Assembly (NCBI GenBank): GCA_937997345.1
Contig: CALKTD010000027.1
Coordinates: forward strand, 1-64,000
DNA length: 64,000 nt
Direction: 5' to 3'
DNA from: an uncultured Atopobium sp.
GTDB lineage: Bacteria > Actinomycetota > Coriobacteriia > Coriobacteriales > Atopobiaceae
Under the pieces are notes generated by a model. It saw only the letters and a program-made list of their open reading frames with translations, was not told where the DNA came from and searched no databases. Within the stretch, counting starts at the first letter, position 1, and every line of letters starts with the position of its first letter. Positions 17,753 to 26,638 of the stretch are shown in pieces. The position numbers were made by a program, and so were the translations under genes.

Positions 17753-18685
17753 CTACTTAACAAACAGGAAGTATGCAATAACAGCAATGCCCAAAACAAT
17801 ACGGTACACACCAAAAGGCTTGAAATCATGCTTACGGACATAACCCATAAGCGCACGAACCATAACCAGCGAAACAATAAAGGCTACCAGGCAACCTACA
17901 CCCAGAATAACTGCCTCGGGAATGGTAAAGGTATTGCCCTTCATAAAGTAGCGTACAAGTCTCAACGCAGAAGCGCCGGCCATAGTAGGAATAGCCAGAA
18001 AGAACGTAAACTCAGCAGCCACTGCCCTCGAGCAACCAAGTGCTAAACCGCCCAGAATGGTTGCACCAGATCTTGAAGTACCTGGAACAATTGCAAGTAC
18101 CTGGAAAACGCCAATCCCAAGCGCGGTCTTCCAGTCCAGGTTGTCAATGTCTTGCACACGGGCCAGGTTGTCGGCAGAGGGGGCCTTAAGGGATGCTGCA
18201 GCATCTGGGCTCATGTGCTTGCCTCGGGGCACCTCAATCTTTACTGCAGCAGCGACCTTCTCGCGATGGAGCTCAAGCAGGATGAAGATGATGCCGTAGA
18301 AAATAAGAGTGGCAGCAATAACAAAAGGACTTCCAAGATGCTCTTCAATGAAGTCATTGAGCGGTAGGCCAATTGCTGCAGCAGGAACACAGCTGACCAC
18401 CACTTTTGCCCAGAGTTTCCAGGTAGAGCGCTTCTCGTCTTTGGATTTTTTTGGCGAGAAGGGATTGAGCTTGTGGAAAAAGCCTACACATACTGCAAGA
18501 ATTGCACCAAGCTGGATAACTACTAGAAACATATTCCAAAAGTCTTCAGAGACATTGAGTGGTAAAAACTGATTGAGCAGCAGCATATGGCCTGTTGATG
18601 AGATAGGTAGCCACTCGGTAATACCCTCAACTACGCCAAATAACGCTGATTTAAGCGCTTCAATCCACAAAATTGCCGACTCCAC
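17753..18685 (-). CDS. uppP: Undecaprenyl-diphosphatase (BacA/UppP)
   Basis: A 310-residue polytopic membrane enzyme that dephosphorylates undecaprenyl pyrophosphate to recycle the lipid carrier of peptidoglycan synthesis. The two inverted-repeat catalytic signatures are present: EGITEWLPISSTGHM near residue 20 and VPGTSRSGATILGGL near 205. A hydrophilic insertion of about 40 residues (about 148-188) between them makes it longer than the usual ~270. Start is GTG with an ideal GGAGG. Single gene, with its own terminator. Confidence 0.95.
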   Translation of the reverse strand: MESAILWIEALKSALFGVVEGITEWLPISSTGHMLLLNQFLPLNVSEDFWNMFLVVIQLGAILAVCVGFFHKLNPFSPKKSKDEKRSTWKLWAKVVVSCVPAAAIGLPLNDFIEEHLGSPFVIAATLIFYGIIFILLELHREKVAAAVKIEVPRGKHMSPDAAASLKAPSADNLARVQDIDNLDWKTALGIGVFQVLAIVPGTSRSGATILGGLALGCSRAVAAEFTFFLAIPTMAGASALRLVRYFMKGNTFTIPEAVILGVGCLVAFIVSLVMVRALMGYVRKHDFKPFGVYRIVLGIAVIAYFLFVK

Positions 18686-18809
18686 TAAAACCTCCTTGGG
18701 GACTGATTACGAACCTATTGTACGCAATCCGTTCGCCCTTTCTTTTCCTACCGTTCACGGTTTTACCTAACGACTTTACTACTTTAAAAGTGCCTTGTTT
18801 TCTGCAAAG

Positions 18810-18839
18810 TTGGCATTTGGAGCCAAAAACAAGTAGAAT
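18810..18839 (+). promoter_or_regulatory. Promoter upstream of the PcsB-like gene
   Basis: TTGGCA (18810-18815), 18-bp spacer, TAGAAT (18834-18839). The transcript would begin near 18846 and have a leader of about 130 nt that contains the small frame at 18872. Confidence 0.6.
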
Positions 18840-18871
18840 TGATACCCTCGCACGAGCGGAGAGAAGCGATT

Positions 18872-18940
18872 ATGCGTATTTTTGAGGTCAAGTATTATCT
18901 GACCTTGCGCTTGAAGCCAGTAATGAGCGGATGGCACTAA
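18872..18940 (+). CDS. Possible 22-residue leader peptide
   Basis: A short frame, ATG to TAA, encoding MRIFEVKYYLTLRLKPVMSGWH. GGAGAG lies 8-10 bases before its ATG and it is 38 bp upstream of the PcsB-like start, between that gene and its predicted promoter. Inside it AGGTCA and TGACCT form an inverted repeat. It may be a regulatory upstream peptide or simply chance; too short for homology by eye. Confidence 0.35.
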   Translation: MRIFEVKYYLTLRLKPVMSGWH

Positions 18941-18978
18941 CTGCGCACTAATCGGAAGCCCCAATCGCGGAGGTCGAT

Positions 18979-20052
18979 TTGAACAAATATATGCGTCATA
19001 GACGCTTACCTTCATGCTCTACCCTTATGACAGCACTCCTTGCAGCAGTGCTTGTTGTTAATACCTTTTTGTTTGGCGTCTCAAGAGCTCAGGCAGAGAC
19101 TCTTGAAGAGCTCCAGGCCAAGGTAGAGCAAACCAATTCTGATTACGATGCCGCCAATCAGCGTGTAGCTGAGCTGCAAAAGCAGATTGCAGATAATGAG
19201 GCGCGTATTGCAGAGATTGAACAGCAACTCCCAGAGCAGCGCCTAAAAGCTGCAGAGTCTATTAGAGCAATGTATCGCATGCAGCAGGGCTCCATGGGAA
19301 TTATTGATTTGCTTTTATCGGCAGATAACTTTAATGATTTGATTGCTGTTGTTCAGTATCTTGAGATTATCCAAAACAAAAATTCAGATGCTATCAACCA
19401 CCTGGTTGATCTTAGTAAAGAGCTTTCTGAGACTCAGTCATCTTTAAATGCACAGATGGCAGAAGCAGAAGAGCAGAAAAAAGCTGCTGAGGATGCTATG
19501 AATGCAGCAATTGCAACAAGAGAGCAGTTGCAGGCGGAGCAAGCTCAGCAAGCAGCAGTAGAAGCAGCTGCTGCAGAAGAGGCGCTGAAACAAGCTTCTA
19601 CTGAGACTACCTTTACCAATGCGTCTGGTAATACTGCTGAGGTCACTACCCCATCAACTCCTTCAGCTCAAAATGTTGACTGGTCAAGCGATAAGACCAA
19701 CTTTGTAAGCAGCTGGGGCGCTCGAATTGACGCCTATCTTGCTGGCTCCCCTCTTGCTGGCTACGGCTCAACCTTTGCCGAGGCTGCATGGGCCTACGGC
19801 GTTGATCCGCGTTTATCGCCTGCTATTTCTGCAGTTGAGAGTACAAAGGGTAGATACAACTTCCTCCCCTACAACGCATGGGGCTGGGGATCTTCAAGCT
19901 GGAGTAGCTGGGAAGAGGCTATTTGGGATCACACGGCTGGTCTTGCTGCCGGTTATGGCGGAAGGCTTTCTGTTTCTGGAGCTGCAAAATACAACCCAGC
20001 TAATCCAAACGGCTGGTACTCGGCAGTTCTCACGCAGATGGAGCTCATCTAA
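18979..20052 (+). CDS. Secreted PcsB-like coiled-coil protein with lysozyme-like C-terminus
   Basis: A 357-residue exported protein. The TTG start is supported by CGGAGG at proper spacing. A signal peptide with a hydrophobic core (LMTALLAAVLVVNTFLFGVS) ends near AQA. Residues about 40-200 are a long coiled coil (ELQAKVEQTNSDYDAANQRVAELQ..., with the PcsB/CwlO-type MYRMQQGSMGIIDLLLSADNFNDLI), then a Thr/Ser linker, then a domain with AEAAWAYGVDPRLSPAISAVESTKG and NAWGWGSSSW, which resembles a lytic transglycosylase/glucosaminidase fold. It probably acts in peptidoglycan remodelling or division. No ftsEX genes are adjacent. A terminator follows at 20084-20113. Confidence 0.82.
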   Translation: MNKYMRHRRLPSCSTLMTALLAAVLVVNTFLFGVSRAQAETLEELQAKVEQTNSDYDAANQRVAELQKQIADNEARIAEIEQQLPEQRLKAAESIRAMYRMQQGSMGIIDLLLSADNFNDLIAVVQYLEIIQNKNSDAINHLVDLSKELSETQSSLNAQMAEAEEQKKAAEDAMNAAIATREQLQAEQAQQAAVEAAAAEEALKQASTETTFTNASGNTAEVTTPSTPSAQNVDWSSDKTNFVSSWGARIDAYLAGSPLAGYGSTFAEAAWAYGVDPRLSPAISAVESTKGRYNFLPYNAWGWGSSSWSSWEEAIWDHTAGLAAGYGGRLSVSGAAKYNPANPNGWYSAVLTQMELI

Positions 20053-20083
20053 GCCTCTGGTCACACAACCTTTAGAGAACATT

Positions 20084-20113
20084 AAAACCCCGCAGTTTAC
20101 CTGCGGGGTTTTG
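20084..20113 (+). terminator. Terminator of the PcsB-like gene
   Basis: A perfect 12-bp stem (AAAACCCCGCAG with CTGCGGGGTTTT), 5-nt loop and T-run. Confidence 0.92.
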
Positions 20114-20160
20114 TTGTCTGGTGCAGAGGTGCTTGTGGGTTAAGTTGAGCTTGAAGTGGA

Positions 20161-20173
20161 CGGGTTTCTCGCC
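20161..20173 (-). repeat. GGCGAGAAACCCG dispersed motif
   Basis: Exact 13-mer on the minus strand in the short GC-rich spacer between convergent genes. The spacer continues with GCGGACGGTCGG-like repeats. Confidence 0.8.
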
Positions 20174-20236
20174 AGATGGCGCATGCGGACGGTCGGGTGA
20201 TGCGAGCAGACGGTCGGTCGGCGCGCCTGATCGCGA

Positions 20237-21232
20237 CTAGGCGGTGAGCACGACCATCGCTAGGATGAGGACAAAGCCGATGAGGTCGGCAGCGCTAAAG
20301 GTAGTTCCAAGGACCAGTACGGTGGTAATGGTTGCCATAACGGGCTCGATAGTGCCCAGCAGGACAGCTCTAAGCGAGCCTGCATCCTTAACACCCTGCA
20401 GGTAAAGACCGTATGCCAAGAAGGTTCCCACCAGCACACCAATAACTACCAGCAAGATTCCAAAGGCATCCAGCTGAGGCATGTGATTCCAGGGTTGATA
20501 GAACACAGCAATCAGCGTGCCTGAAAACAGAAAAGCTAGGCCATTAACGGTAAAGCTTCCCCACTTCTCCATCAAAGGCTTGGGCAAAATTGAAAGAGCT
20601 GCCTGGGCAAACGCACACATAACGCCCCAGAAAATACCTGCAGTTGGCAGGTTAAGCGTGCCAGGATTTCCTCCTGTTACCAAGAGATAGGTACCAATAA
20701 GCGCCAAAACAATACCAAGAATCTCTCGGCGGCGAGGCCAGCGTCTGCCCACCACGCAGACAAAAGCCAATACCCCCAACATACCCAGCGACTGCATGAT
20801 GGTTGCAGTCCCAGAATTAGTGGCATTAACTGCATAAATATAGGCTACCTGCGAGAAAAGAATAGCAAACAAGCTAATCACAAATATTTTTGTCAGCTCT
20901 TTTGGCTTCCTCATGACAGTTGTGAGATTCTTTCTATCAAACGCAAAAGCAGTTCCCAAGAATAACCAGCAGGCACAAAGCTCACGGATATCAATTAGCC
21001 ACATGGGGTCTACGTGATACACGTTAAGCAGGTATTTTGCGGCAGTTCCAAATGCGCCCCAGGAAGCTCCGCCAATCAAGACAAAAAGCATTCCTCGATA
21101 GATTTTCTTCTTGTTATCAGGGGTTATTTCAGCATCATCACTACCAAATGCTTCATCTTCTGCGGAAATCTCCACGACGTCTGTGGCTTTAGACGACTCC
21201 ACACTACTCTCATTAGAAATGAAATCATTCAT
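20237..21232 (-). CDS. EamA/DMT family exporter
   Basis: A 331-residue membrane protein with ten predicted helices as two EamA repeats, preceded by a 40-residue acidic cytosolic N-terminus. The first repeat begins MLFVLIGGASWGAFGTAAKYLL and the second ILPKPLMEKWGSFTVNGLAFLF. Members export metabolites such as amino acids or purines; no substrate can be assigned. The start ATG at 21232 has only AAAGA upstream. It stands alone between convergent and divergent neighbours. Confidence 0.88.
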   Translation of the reverse strand: MNDFISNESSVESSKATDVVEISAEDEAFGSDDAEITPDNKKKIYRGMLFVLIGGASWGAFGTAAKYLLNVYHVDPMWLIDIRELCACWLFLGTAFAFDRKNLTTVMRKPKELTKIFVISLFAILFSQVAYIYAVNATNSGTATIMQSLGMLGVLAFVCVVGRRWPRRREILGIVLALIGTYLLVTGGNPGTLNLPTAGIFWGVMCAFAQAALSILPKPLMEKWGSFTVNGLAFLFSGTLIAVFYQPWNHMPQLDAFGILLVVIGVLVGTFLAYGLYLQGVKDAGSLRAVLLGTIEPVMATITTVLVLGTTFSAADLIGFVLILAMVVLTA

Positions 21233-21427
21233 CTGGGTATAAATCTTTCATTACAAAATACGGATACAAGTGTCACTTTTTCTCTGACGCGGTAGTATCA
21301 CAATAACAAAAATCCACCTTACCCTGCTCCGTGCAGAGCCTTAGGTCTCTAAACGGTCCCATTAAGGCAAGATGGTCCCAAAAACGGCAATGATGCTCAC
21401 GTAAGTTTTCGTATAGATTGGCAGCTT

Positions 21428-24385
21428 ATGACATCCAAGTATTCGCAGATGAACAGCGCATTTTCTGTTGGCACGCTTCATGCAGAAGACAAGAGCTTTG
21501 AGGTAATCTCAGCTGAGTGGGTTAACGAGATTTCTGGCTACGTGTACATCTTTAAGCACATTCCCACAGGTGCCCGCCTTATGTGGTTTGCCTGTGACGA
21601 TGATAACCGCTCGTTTGCCATTGCTTTTAAGACACCTCCTGTAGATCACACGGGCGTCTTCCACATTCTGGAGCACTCAGTTCTTTGTGGCTCCGATGTC
21701 TATCCTGTTAAGGAGCCGTTTGTTAACCTGCTCAAGACCTCTATGCAAACGTTCTTGAATGCAATGACTTACCCTGACAAGACGGTTTACCCTGTGGCAA
21801 GCACTAACGTAGCCGACTTGGAAAACCTCATGAGCGTGTACCTGGACGCTGTCTTGCATCCTGCAATCTATAAGCGCAAGCGCATCTTTGAGCAGGAAGG
21901 CTGGCACTTAGAGGCTGACGAGCAGGGCAATCTTAGCTACAACGGCGTTGTCTTCAACGAGATGAAGGGCGCGCTCTCTGACCCAGATCGCGTGCTCTAC
22001 GATTCTGTCAGTGAGGCCCTCTTCCCTGATACCGCCTACGGCAAAGAGTCTGGCGGCAAGCCTCGCGCAATCCCCGAGCTCACCTACGAGAACTTCCTGG
22101 ACACCCACGCACGCCACTACGACCTCTCTAACAGCTACACCTTCCTCTACGGCGACCTTGATTGCGAGCGTGAGCTCTCCTTTATTGCCCAGAGGTTTGC
22201 ATCTGCCGAGAAACGCGATGCAGGTGCCCCTAATCCACTCAACCTGCAGGCACCCGTGTTGCCCGAGCCTTGCCAGGTCCGCATGAACACCACAGCCGAC
22301 AACTCCAGCGTTGGCCTGGGTTACGTGCTTGGAACGCCTGATCAGCGCAACAAGATGATGGCAGCAGACATCTTGTTTGACACCCTCATGGGCTCCAATG
22401 AATCCCCGCTCAAGCGTGCAATTCTTGACGCAGAGCTGGGCGATGACTTTAGCTACTATCTCTCCGATGACCTTGCACAGCCAATGCTCTTCTTGCAGCT
22501 CAAGGGTCTCAAAGAAGGAGCAGCTCAGAAGTTCCGCAACTTGGTAGAGACCACCTGTCAGAAGATTGCTACCGAAGGCATTGATCTAAAGAAGCTTAAC
22601 GCGTCCATTGCACTTGCAGAGTTTAACCTGCGCGAGAATGACCAGCCTTACTCAAACGGTATTGAGTACACGCTGCGTTCGCTTTCAAGCTGGCTCTACG
22701 ACGACGCACGTCCCCTGGATTACATCCGTTACGAGGACGCCATTGCCTACGTCAAAGAACTAGCAGCTCAGAAGGGCTTTGAGAAGCTGCTTCTGGAGCT
22801 CATTTGCAACAGCAAACACACAGCTCAGGTTGAACTTATCCCCACAGACGAGGGAGACGCTCAAGAAGAGGCTGCTGAGCTGGAGCAACTTCGCTCTACG
22901 CTCACCGATGAGGATGTCGAGAAGATCCGTGCAGAAGTTGAGGCACTCCGTTTGGAGCAAGAAACACCTGACGCTCCAGAAGACTTAGCCAAGCTGCCGT
23001 CCCTCTCGCTCAGTGATATCGGTGCAGGTAGAGAGCGTCCTGCTGGCTTTGAGGTTAAGGCTCCCCTGCCATGCATTGCGCATGAGCTGGACACTCACGG
23101 CATTGACTACGTCTACCATTACTTTGATTTGACCCGCGCGGTTACCTTTGAGGAGCTGCCGCTTGTGGGCATTCTTGCTGAGGCGCTCGGCAAGCTTGAT
23201 ACAGCATCACACACCGCATCTGAGCTGGATATCCTTATTGAGAGCAACCTTGGTCACCTCTCGTTCTTCACTGATATCTACGACCAAGACACGCTTGACC
23301 AGGCACACCCTGCCTTCATTGTTGCCGCAAGTGCCCTTGCCGAGAAAACCCAGGGACTTTCAAGCATTCCTTCTGAGGTTTGGTCCAGCACGCGCTTTGA
23401 CGATTTGAGCCGCTTAAAGAACATCTTGATTCAGCGTCGCATTGCGCAGGAGCAGTACTTTGTTGGTGCTGGTCATACTGCAGCGCAGAATAAGGCTTTG
23501 ACCGCCTATTCTGCAGCTAATCGCGTAAACGATGCGCTCGCAGGCGTTGGCTTCTATGAGTACCTAAAGAACCTACTTGCCAACTGGGATGAACGCGCGC
23601 CTCAACTTGCAAAAGACCTGGAGACCCTCACCCACAAGATCTTCCGCGCAGACAATGTTACTGTTAGCTTTACTGGCTCCGCTCAGAGCCGCGAGGCATT
23701 CTGGCAAGCAGCGGGAGACCTTGGCTTTGTTAGCGACAATGAATCTCAGGCAGACAACGCTGCGCCAACGCTTGTTGTCCCCGAGGGTAAGCTGCAGCAC
23801 GTAGCGTATATCATTCCATCAAACGTCTCCTACGTTGGTCTCTCTTATCCAAACGTTGCCCATGCAACTAATGAACAGCAGGGTAACTGGCTCATTGCCA
23901 CCAGAGTTCTGGGTCTTGACTATCTCTGGAACGAGGTCCGCGTCAAGGGTGGCGCTTATGGCGTCATGTTCAGAAATTCCATCGCTGGCCTGCAGAGCTT
24001 TGTCTCCTACCGAGACCCTGCCCTTGATGCGACCCTCGACCGCTATGTTGGTGCAGGTAGCTGGCTCTCTGAGTGGACTCCAGACGCTGACGAGTTTGAG
24101 GGCTACATAGTTGCCTCTGTGGCAGGCGTTGACGCTCCTGTTCCTGCTCGTATGCTTGCTCGCAGGCAAGACATTGAGCACTTCAACCGACGTGATCCAG
24201 AGCGTCTTCTTAAACTTCGCGAGAAAATCCTTCACGCCCAGGTTGAGGACATCAAAGAACTGGGAAGCACCATGCCTCAAAGCTATGATGACCTCTCGGT
24301 TGTTGTCTTTGGCGCCAAGGATGCCATTGAAGCCTCCAAGCTTGATCTTGAGGTTGTCGACCTCTTTGACGACCAGGAGAACTAG
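21428..24385 (+). CDS. M16C family metalloprotease (presequence-protease-like)
   Basis: A 985-residue peptidase in which four homologous domains form a closed chamber that degrades peptides. The inverted zinc motif HILEH is at 79-83, followed by SVLCGS, and the downstream glutamate region NGVVFNEMKGALSD carries the third ligand. The middle linker is acidic, and GGAYG (VKGGAYGVMF) near 840 is the conserved substrate-binding region of the last domains. There is no signal peptide, so it is probably cytosolic. Length matches PreP/Cym1-type proteins (~970-1000). The ATG at 21428 lacks a clear ribosome binding site. Confidence 0.94.
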   Translation: MTSKYSQMNSAFSVGTLHAEDKSFEVISAEWVNEISGYVYIFKHIPTGARLMWFACDDDNRSFAIAFKTPPVDHTGVFHILEHSVLCGSDVYPVKEPFVNLLKTSMQTFLNAMTYPDKTVYPVASTNVADLENLMSVYLDAVLHPAIYKRKRIFEQEGWHLEADEQGNLSYNGVVFNEMKGALSDPDRVLYDSVSEALFPDTAYGKESGGKPRAIPELTYENFLDTHARHYDLSNSYTFLYGDLDCERELSFIAQRFASAEKRDAGAPNPLNLQAPVLPEPCQVRMNTTADNSSVGLGYVLGTPDQRNKMMAADILFDTLMGSNESPLKRAILDAELGDDFSYYLSDDLAQPMLFLQLKGLKEGAAQKFRNLVETTCQKIATEGIDLKKLNASIALAEFNLRENDQPYSNGIEYTLRSLSSWLYDDARPLDYIRYEDAIAYVKELAAQKGFEKLLLELICNSKHTAQVELIPTDEGDAQEEAAELEQLRSTLTDEDVEKIRAEVEALRLEQETPDAPEDLAKLPSLSLSDIGAGRERPAGFEVKAPLPCIAHELDTHGIDYVYHYFDLTRAVTFEELPLVGILAEALGKLDTASHTASELDILIESNLGHLSFFTDIYDQDTLDQAHPAFIVAASALAEKTQGLSSIPSEVWSSTRFDDLSRLKNILIQRRIAQEQYFVGAGHTAAQNKALTAYSAANRVNDALAGVGFYEYLKNLLANWDERAPQLAKDLETLTHKIFRADNVTVSFTGSAQSREAFWQAAGDLGFVSDNESQADNAAPTLVVPEGKLQHVAYIIPSNVSYVGLSYPNVAHATNEQQGNWLIATRVLGLDYLWNEVRVKGGAYGVMFRNSIAGLQSFVSYRDPALDATLDRYVGAGSWLSEWTPDADEFEGYIVASVAGVDAPVPARMLARRQDIEHFNRRDPERLLKLREKILHAQVEDIKELGSTMPQSYDDLSVVVFGAKDAIEASKLDLEVVDLFDDQEN

Positions 24386-24417
24386 GCCTGGTAGCTGCAA
24401 CAAAAAAATCTAATTAA

Positions 24418-24449
24418 GGGGATGCAGAAGTTTCTGTATCCCCTAAATT
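24418..24449 (+). terminator. Terminator of the M16C protease
   Basis: Stem GGGGATGCAGAA / TTCTGTATCCCC with one G-U pair, followed by TAAATTT; 30 bp after the stop. Confidence 0.7.
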
Positions 24450-24506
24450 TATATTCTCAATAAAGAGACTTGCTGAGAATATGAACTCTTTATGTGTACT
24501 GATTCT

Positions 24507-24536
24507 TAGATTAATTTTATCTATCAAATTAATCTA
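24507..24536. repeat. Perfect AT-rich inverted repeat
   Basis: TAGATTAATTT and AAATTAATCTA (11-bp arms, 8-nt loop) lie in the 220-bp spacer upstream of the gene at 24606. Could be an operator or a second hairpin. Confidence 0.6.
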
Positions 24537-24605
24537 ATCTTTCTTCTAACGTTCATATTTATCATTCCTTCGGACAAATGAAGGATAAAATCTAAGGAAT
24601 TCACT

Positions 24606-25025
24606 ATGAAGGTTTGGCGGAACATTTACGACGAGAATCACGTGCTTAGATGCAAAATGTATTTAGAAGACTACCTAGCACCTTATAGCTATGAAGAAAT
24701 CGAACCTTATCTTGACTTACTTGATCCTTCGATTTACATAACAGTTGAGACCTTAAATCAGAATCCTTTTGTCATGATTGGCCAAGATGAAAATGACTCC
24801 AATGAAGTTTCTGATGAGGACATTGAACAAGAGAATACGAAAAAACTCATTAAGGGTATTCTAAAATTCTTCATTGGAAGAATAATTCCACTTATTGTTA
24901 TTTACAGTCTTTCAACTGGTGCAATTCATCCAGGAGATGGGCATATATTTGGAATTTCTAACCTCGTTATAGTAATGGTGGCCTGGTTTATCCTAGTTCC
25001 AAAAATACTCAAATCTATTAAATAA
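24606..25025 (+). CDS. Hypothetical membrane protein
   Basis: A 139-residue protein not recognised as any family. An acidic N-terminal cytosolic half (about residues 1-80) precedes two hydrophobic helices (IIPLIVIYSLSTGAI and NLVIVMVAWFILVPKIL). AAGGAATTCACT before the ATG is a fair ribosome binding site. The coding sequence is much more AT-rich than the M16C gene on its left. With the following gene it forms a two-gene accessory stretch (spacing 53 bp). Confidence 0.65.
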   Translation: MKVWRNIYDENHVLRCKMYLEDYLAPYSYEEIEPYLDLLDPSIYITVETLNQNPFVMIGQDENDSNEVSDEDIEQENTKKLIKGILKFFIGRIIPLIVIYSLSTGAIHPGDGHIFGISNLVIVMVAWFILVPKILKSIK

Positions 25026-25078
25026 GAATTGCATGCCTTTCAGCTAAGTAACGAATCATGTAATAGAAAGAAATCACC

Positions 25079-26347
25079 ATGACTACAGAAAAGCAAACGC
25101 CAACAACGGATAAGCAAGAAACAGAGACTACTGAAACTAAAAATAAGCCTTTTCCTAAGAAAGCACTCGGAATGAGCCTTGCCTCTGTAGCGGTAGCAGC
25201 AGCACTTGGATTCGGTGTGGCATACGCTAACGGTGTATTTACACCTAAAGCAGCCCCAACTCCTCCTGCTGTGGCCACGCAGAAAGCTACAAAGGAAAAC
25301 AAGGTTGAGCTGAGCCAGGAAGCTGTAGCTGAGGCTACAAGTGAGCTATCCTATGGCGGTAAGGATGTTTCTGTTACAAACCCTGTAAGTGTTTCTATTA
25401 AAGACGGTCATGTAATGGTCGTAGAAACCACTTCAGACACCGCAGTAAACAATGTTTGGTTTGCGCCTCGCCGCGCTGCTGCTCTTGCAGCTCGTATTGC
25501 TGAGACTACCGTTAAGGGATCAAGTGAGGATAAACCAGTTGATGTAGTTGATGTTACTTATGTAATCGCTGATACCAACTCACAGGTACAAATCGCTGTC
25601 GTAGATACCCCAAAAGCTGAGGCTGTGGAAGAAGCTGGGAAGCAGACTCCCCTTCCTGAAAAGAATGATCAGAACGCTGATACAAAGCCCTCAGAAGAGA
25701 AGAAAAACGATAGCAAAGATTCATCTTCCGAGACAAAAAATAATGATTCCACCAAAGAGGAAAAACCAGCTCCCGTTGTTGAGACTACAACCGACAAGGT
25801 TCTTAATAACTCAGACGGCTTTGTAATGAGTGAGGACACACACGCGGGACTTACTGAAGAAGAAAAGGGAAATGTAGGAACGTCAGGTGGTGTTAAGGTC
25901 ACAGATCCAGAAGGAACTGAGATTGTACCTGCTGCCCCAGCTCCAAAGCCAGAAGATGCAACTGAGCCAGAAAAGCCAGCTACTTCTGAGACAACAGAAG
26001 CTTCTAGTTCTTCAAGCTCGTCTTCATCATCTAGTTCTTCAAGCTCTTCTAGCTCTTCTAGCTCTTCTAGCTCTTCTAGCTCTTCTTCTGCCCCATCCCG
26101 TGAGCGTAAGCCTATCTACCGTACAGAACAAGTTTGGGTAGTTGATCAAGAAGCTTGGACTGAGCAGGTTTGGGATCACTCTGAGATCGTTTTTACTGAT
26201 GGCACAGTATTTACTGATAGTGGTGCTGCTTGGCAATACCAGAAAAAAACAAAACTTTCTTACTCTACTCGTGAGGTATATAAGAATGTATACCATGAAG
26301 AAGTTGGCCATTGGGAGTCTCGACAAGTCTTTGACCACTATGAATAG
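25079..26347 (+). CDS. Putative surface protein with poly-serine tract
   Basis: A 422-residue protein of unknown function. A cytosolic lysine-rich N-terminus of about 28 residues precedes one transmembrane segment (ALGMSLASVAVAAALGFGVAYA). Next come a folded domain (about 75-190), a charged low-complexity region, a run of 34 uninterrupted Ser residues, and a C-terminal part with Trp/Tyr-rich repeats (EQVWVVDQEAWTEQVWDH ... HEEVGHWESRQVFDHYE). The VVDQEAW pattern recalls surface-protein modules that normally carry a zinc-binding Cys pair; no Cys is present here. The serine run comes from tandem 9-bp repeats and may vary in length. No LPXTG sorting signal is visible. Confidence 0.72.
   Translation: MTTEKQTPTTDKQETETTETKNKPFPKKALGMSLASVAVAAALGFGVAYANGVFTPKAAPTPPAVATQKATKENKVELSQEAVAEATSELSYGGKDVSVTNPVSVSIKDGHVMVVETTSDTAVNNVWFAPRRAAALAARIAETTVKGSSEDKPVDVVDVTYVIADTNSQVQIAVVDTPKAEAVEEAGKQTPLPEKNDQNADTKPSEEKKNDSKDSSSETKNNDSTKEEKPAPVVETTTDKVLNNSDGFVMSEDTHAGLTEEEKGNVGTSGGVKVTDPEGTEIVPAAPAPKPEDATEPEKPATSETTEASSSSSSSSSSSSSSSSSSSSSSSSSSSSSAPSRERKPIYRTEQVWVVDQEAWTEQVWDHSEIVFTDGTVFTDSGAAWQYQKKTKLSYSTREVYKNVYHEEVGHWESRQVFDHYE
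26042..26086. repeat. Five tandem copies of AGCTCTTCT
   Basis: Exact 9-bp units in the coding frame (Ser-Ser-Ser), preceded by degenerate copies back to about 26000. Slippage would change the length without breaking the frame. Confidence 0.9.
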
Positions 26348-26468
26348 GAAGTGCGCAACTTCTGTGTACTTGTTTTTACAGGTAAGACACGTATGCTTAA
26401 AGAGTAGAAGATAGCGTCTTTTTGATACCAGCTTCCACTTTATAAAAAGATGTATGTTCTACATACGA

Positions 26469-26496
26469 GAAGGCCACTTACTGTGGCCTTCTTTTT
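26469..26496 (+). terminator. Terminator after the surface protein gene
   Basis: GAAGGCCAC / GTGGCCTTC stem (9 bp, 5-nt loop) followed by TTTTT. The remaining spacer to 26638 contains a GGCGAGAA motif at 26607-26614 and no gene. Confidence 0.9.
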
Positions 26497-26638
26497 GCGC
26501 AAAATGTATGGAAATTGGCCAAGAGAACTTGTGTCTGAATAAGTAAAAAGTCCAGCGTAGGATATACGATCCTCGCTTATACAAACAAGGATCGTACTAG
26601 ACGTTCTTCTCGCCAAGCAATGCGCTCAGCCAGGCGCC

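Noticed and set aside
26039..26338. Antisense frame rich in Arg/Ala opposite the poly-serine tract
   Set aside because: It is the complement of the AGCTCTTCT repeats; no start signals.
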